Below, one piece after another: positions 24,967 to 27,267 of a stretch of 27,267 bases of DNA. How positions within the stretch are numbered: position 1 is the stretch's first letter; every line of letters begins with the position of its first letter. Made by a program: the position numbers and the translations under genes. The stretch spans positions 1 through 27,267 of the forward strand of contig JAUCBJ010001481.1 in assembly GCA_032718475.1 (NCBI GenBank). The letters run 5' to 3'. The DNA is from Nemertoderma westbladi. Lineage: Eukaryota > Xenacoelomorpha > Nemertodermatida > Nemertodermatidae. Under the pieces are notes generated by a model that searched no databases, was not told where the DNA came from, and saw nothing but the letters and a program-made list of their open reading frames with translations.

Positions 24967-27267
24967 TGACCGCACTCCACCACAACCCACTCCACCCCAC
25001 CACAACCCACTCCACCCCATTCCGCTCCACCACAACCCACTCCACCACCCCATTCTACTTTACCCCATCATACTTCACCCCATTCCACTTCACCCCATCC
25101 TATCCCACCCCATCCCATTCAACCCATCCCACTACAATCCATCCCACTCCACCCCATCCCACTCCACCCCATCCCACTCCACCCCATCCCACTCCACCCC
25201 ATCTCACTCCACCCCATTCCACTTCACCCCATCCCACCCCATCCCACTCCACCCCATCCCGCTCCACCCCATCCCACTCCACCCCATCCCACTCCACCCC
25301 ATCCCACTCCACCCCATCCCACTCCACCCCATCCCACTCCACCCCATCCCACTCCACCCCATCCCACTCCACCCAATCCCACTCCACCACATCACACCCC
25401 ATCCCACTCCACCACATCACCCTCCACGCCGACCCCATCCCACTCCACCCCATCCCACTCCACCCAATCCCACTCCACCACATCACACCCCATCCCACCC
25501 CATCCCACTCCACCACATCACCCTCCACCCCGACCCCATCCCACTCCACCCCATTCCACTCCACCCCACACCACATCAACCCCATTCCACTCCATCCCAC
25601 ACCACATCAACCCCATCCCAATCCAACACATCACACCCCATCCCACTTCACCCCATACCATCCCACCCCATTCCACTTCACCCCATCCCACTCCACCCCA
25701 TCCCACTCCACCCCATCCCACTCCATCCCACTCCACTTCACTCAATCCCACCCCATCCCACTCCACCCCATTCCACACCACCCCTCCCCACTCCACCCCA
25801 TCCCACTCCACCCCATCCCACTCCACCCCACCCCCCTCTACCCCATTCCACTTCACCCCATCCCACTACACCCCATCCTATCCACCCCATCCCATCCCAC
25901 TCCACCCCATCCCACTCCACCCCATCCCACTCCACCACATTACACCCCATCCCACTCCACCCCATCCCACTCCACCACATCCCACTTCACCCCATCCCAC
26001 TCCACCCCATCCCACTCCACCCAATCCCACTCCACCACATCACACCACATCCCACTCCACCACATCACCCTTCACCCTGACCCCATCCCACTCCACTCCA
26101 CCCCATTCCACTCCACCCCACACCACATCAACCCCATTCCACTCCACCCCACACCACATCAACCCCATCCCAATCCAACACATCACACCCCATCCCACTA
26201 CACCCCATACCATCCCACCCCATTCCACTTCACCCCATCCCACCCCATTCCACTTCACCCCATCCCACCCCATTCCACTTCACCCCATCCCACTCCACCA
26301 CATCCCACTCCACCCCATCCCACTCCACCCCATCCCACTCCACCATTTCACCCCGACCCCATCCCACTCCACCCCATTCCACCCCACACCACATCAACCC
26401 CATTCCACTCCACCCCACACCACATCAACCCCATCCCAATCCAACACATCACACCCCATCCCACTACACCCCATACCATCCCACCCCATTCCACTTCACC
26501 CCATCCCACCCCATTCCACTTCACCCCATCCCACTCCACCACATCCCACTCCACCCCATCCCACTCCACCACTTCACCCCGACCCCATCCCACTCCACCA
26601 CTTCACCCCGACCCCATCCCACTCCACCCCATTCCACCCCACACCACATCAACCCCATTCCACCCCACACCACATCAACCACATCCCACTCCACCCCACC
26701 CCATCCCACTCCACCCCATCCCACTCCACCCCATCCCACTCCACCCCATCCCACTCCACCCCATCCCACTCCACCACTTCACCCCGACCCCATCCCACTC
26801 CACCCCATCCCACTCCACCCCATTCCACCCCACACCACATCAACCCCATTCCACCCCACACCACATCAACCACATCCCACTCCACCCCACCCCATTCCAC
26901 TTCACCCCATCCCACCCCATTCCACTTCACCCCATCCCACTCCACCACATCCCACTCCACCCCATCCCACTCCACCCCATCCCACTCCACCACTTCACCC
27001 CGACCCCATCCCACTCCACCCCATTCCACCCCATTCCACCCCACACCACATCAACCCCATTCCACCCCACACCACATCAACCCCATTCCACCCCACACCA
27101 CATCAACCACATCCCACTCCACCCCACCCCATTCCACTTCACCCCATCCCACCCCATTCCACTTCACCCCATCCCACTCCACCACATCCCACTCCACCCC
27201 ATCCCACTCCACCCCATCCCACTCCACCACTTCACCCCGACCCCATCCCACTCCACCCCATTCCACC
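24967..27267 (+). repeat. C-rich pentamer-based satellite (15-bp basic unit), continuing past the window end
   Basis: The plus strand is made of CCAYY-type pentamers, most often as CCCCATCCCACTCCA (15 bp). Variants include CCATTCCACTTCA and CCACATCACACC. G is nearly absent on this strand except in sparse markers such as CCCCGACCCC. In the last 1 kb the marker recurs at 26355, 26581, 26610, 26786, 27002 and 27239, giving higher-order units of about 216-237 bp. Because the unit length is a multiple of 3 and lacks stops, long HPIPL-type frames on the plus strand and GVEWD-type frames on the minus strand are open; I regard none as genes. Confidence 0.97.

Noticed and set aside
24938-27267. Long Pro/His-rich plus-strand and Gly/Trp-rich minus-strand ORFs
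   Set aside because: They are translations of the pentamer satellite; opposite strands are both open because the unit has no stop codon.

Overview
This is animal nuclear DNA, AT-rich overall and dominated by retroelement remains and tandem repeats. A BEL/Pao LTR-element reading frame (a metazoan group), several non-LTR retrotransposon families, long satellites and one exon-like host gene resembling C12orf4 (FERRY3) support a metazoan. The mix suggests a marine invertebrate, but the sequence does not fix the phylum. There is no bacterial-style operon or CRISPR array.

Layout. 1-2240: an internally deleted BEL/Pao element; one open frame joins zinc knuckles and aspartic protease to short remnants of the distal pol, with reverse transcriptase, most of RNase H and integrase gone, followed by a probable 3' LTR. 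2241-4846: a long structured leader with a 162-bp duplication and a strong stem-loop, then two overlapping frames (3397-3795 and about 3737-4846, offset by +1) that together look like a Gag-like, triple zinc-finger protein of unknown family. 4847-7591: non-coding DNA with diverged duplications and a tRNA-like Pol III unit on the minus strand. 7592-10259: a 29-bp minisatellite of exactly 92 copies. 10990-15060 (minus): a decayed NeSL-clade non-LTR retrotransposon in the order Ulp1-type protease, zinc finger, reverse transcriptase, restriction-like endonuclease. Its upstream end shares about 90 bp, in inverted orientation, with 7190-7290.

16967-20072 (minus): an RTE-like retrotransposon with an intact-looking APE endonuclease, an internal deletion in the reverse transcriptase, and a nested insertion (18067-18695, plus) that is the 3' end of another non-LTR element. 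20073-21290 (minus): two pieces of an L2/CR1-like element. 21851-22384: a foldback element built of 53-bp units. 23796-24626 (plus): the only credible host coding sequence, the N-terminal half of a C12orf4/FERRY3 homologue. 24967 to the window end: a pentamer-based, strand-asymmetric C-rich satellite with higher-order repeats.

The genes do not form one pathway; they are a palimpsest of independent insertions. The best candidates for something undescribed are the overlapping-frame zinc-finger locus with its structured leader (2241-4846), the deleted but still open BEL/Pao frame, and the inverted repeat bracketing the minisatellite plus NeSL block. All family calls come from reading motifs by eye; no database search was run.
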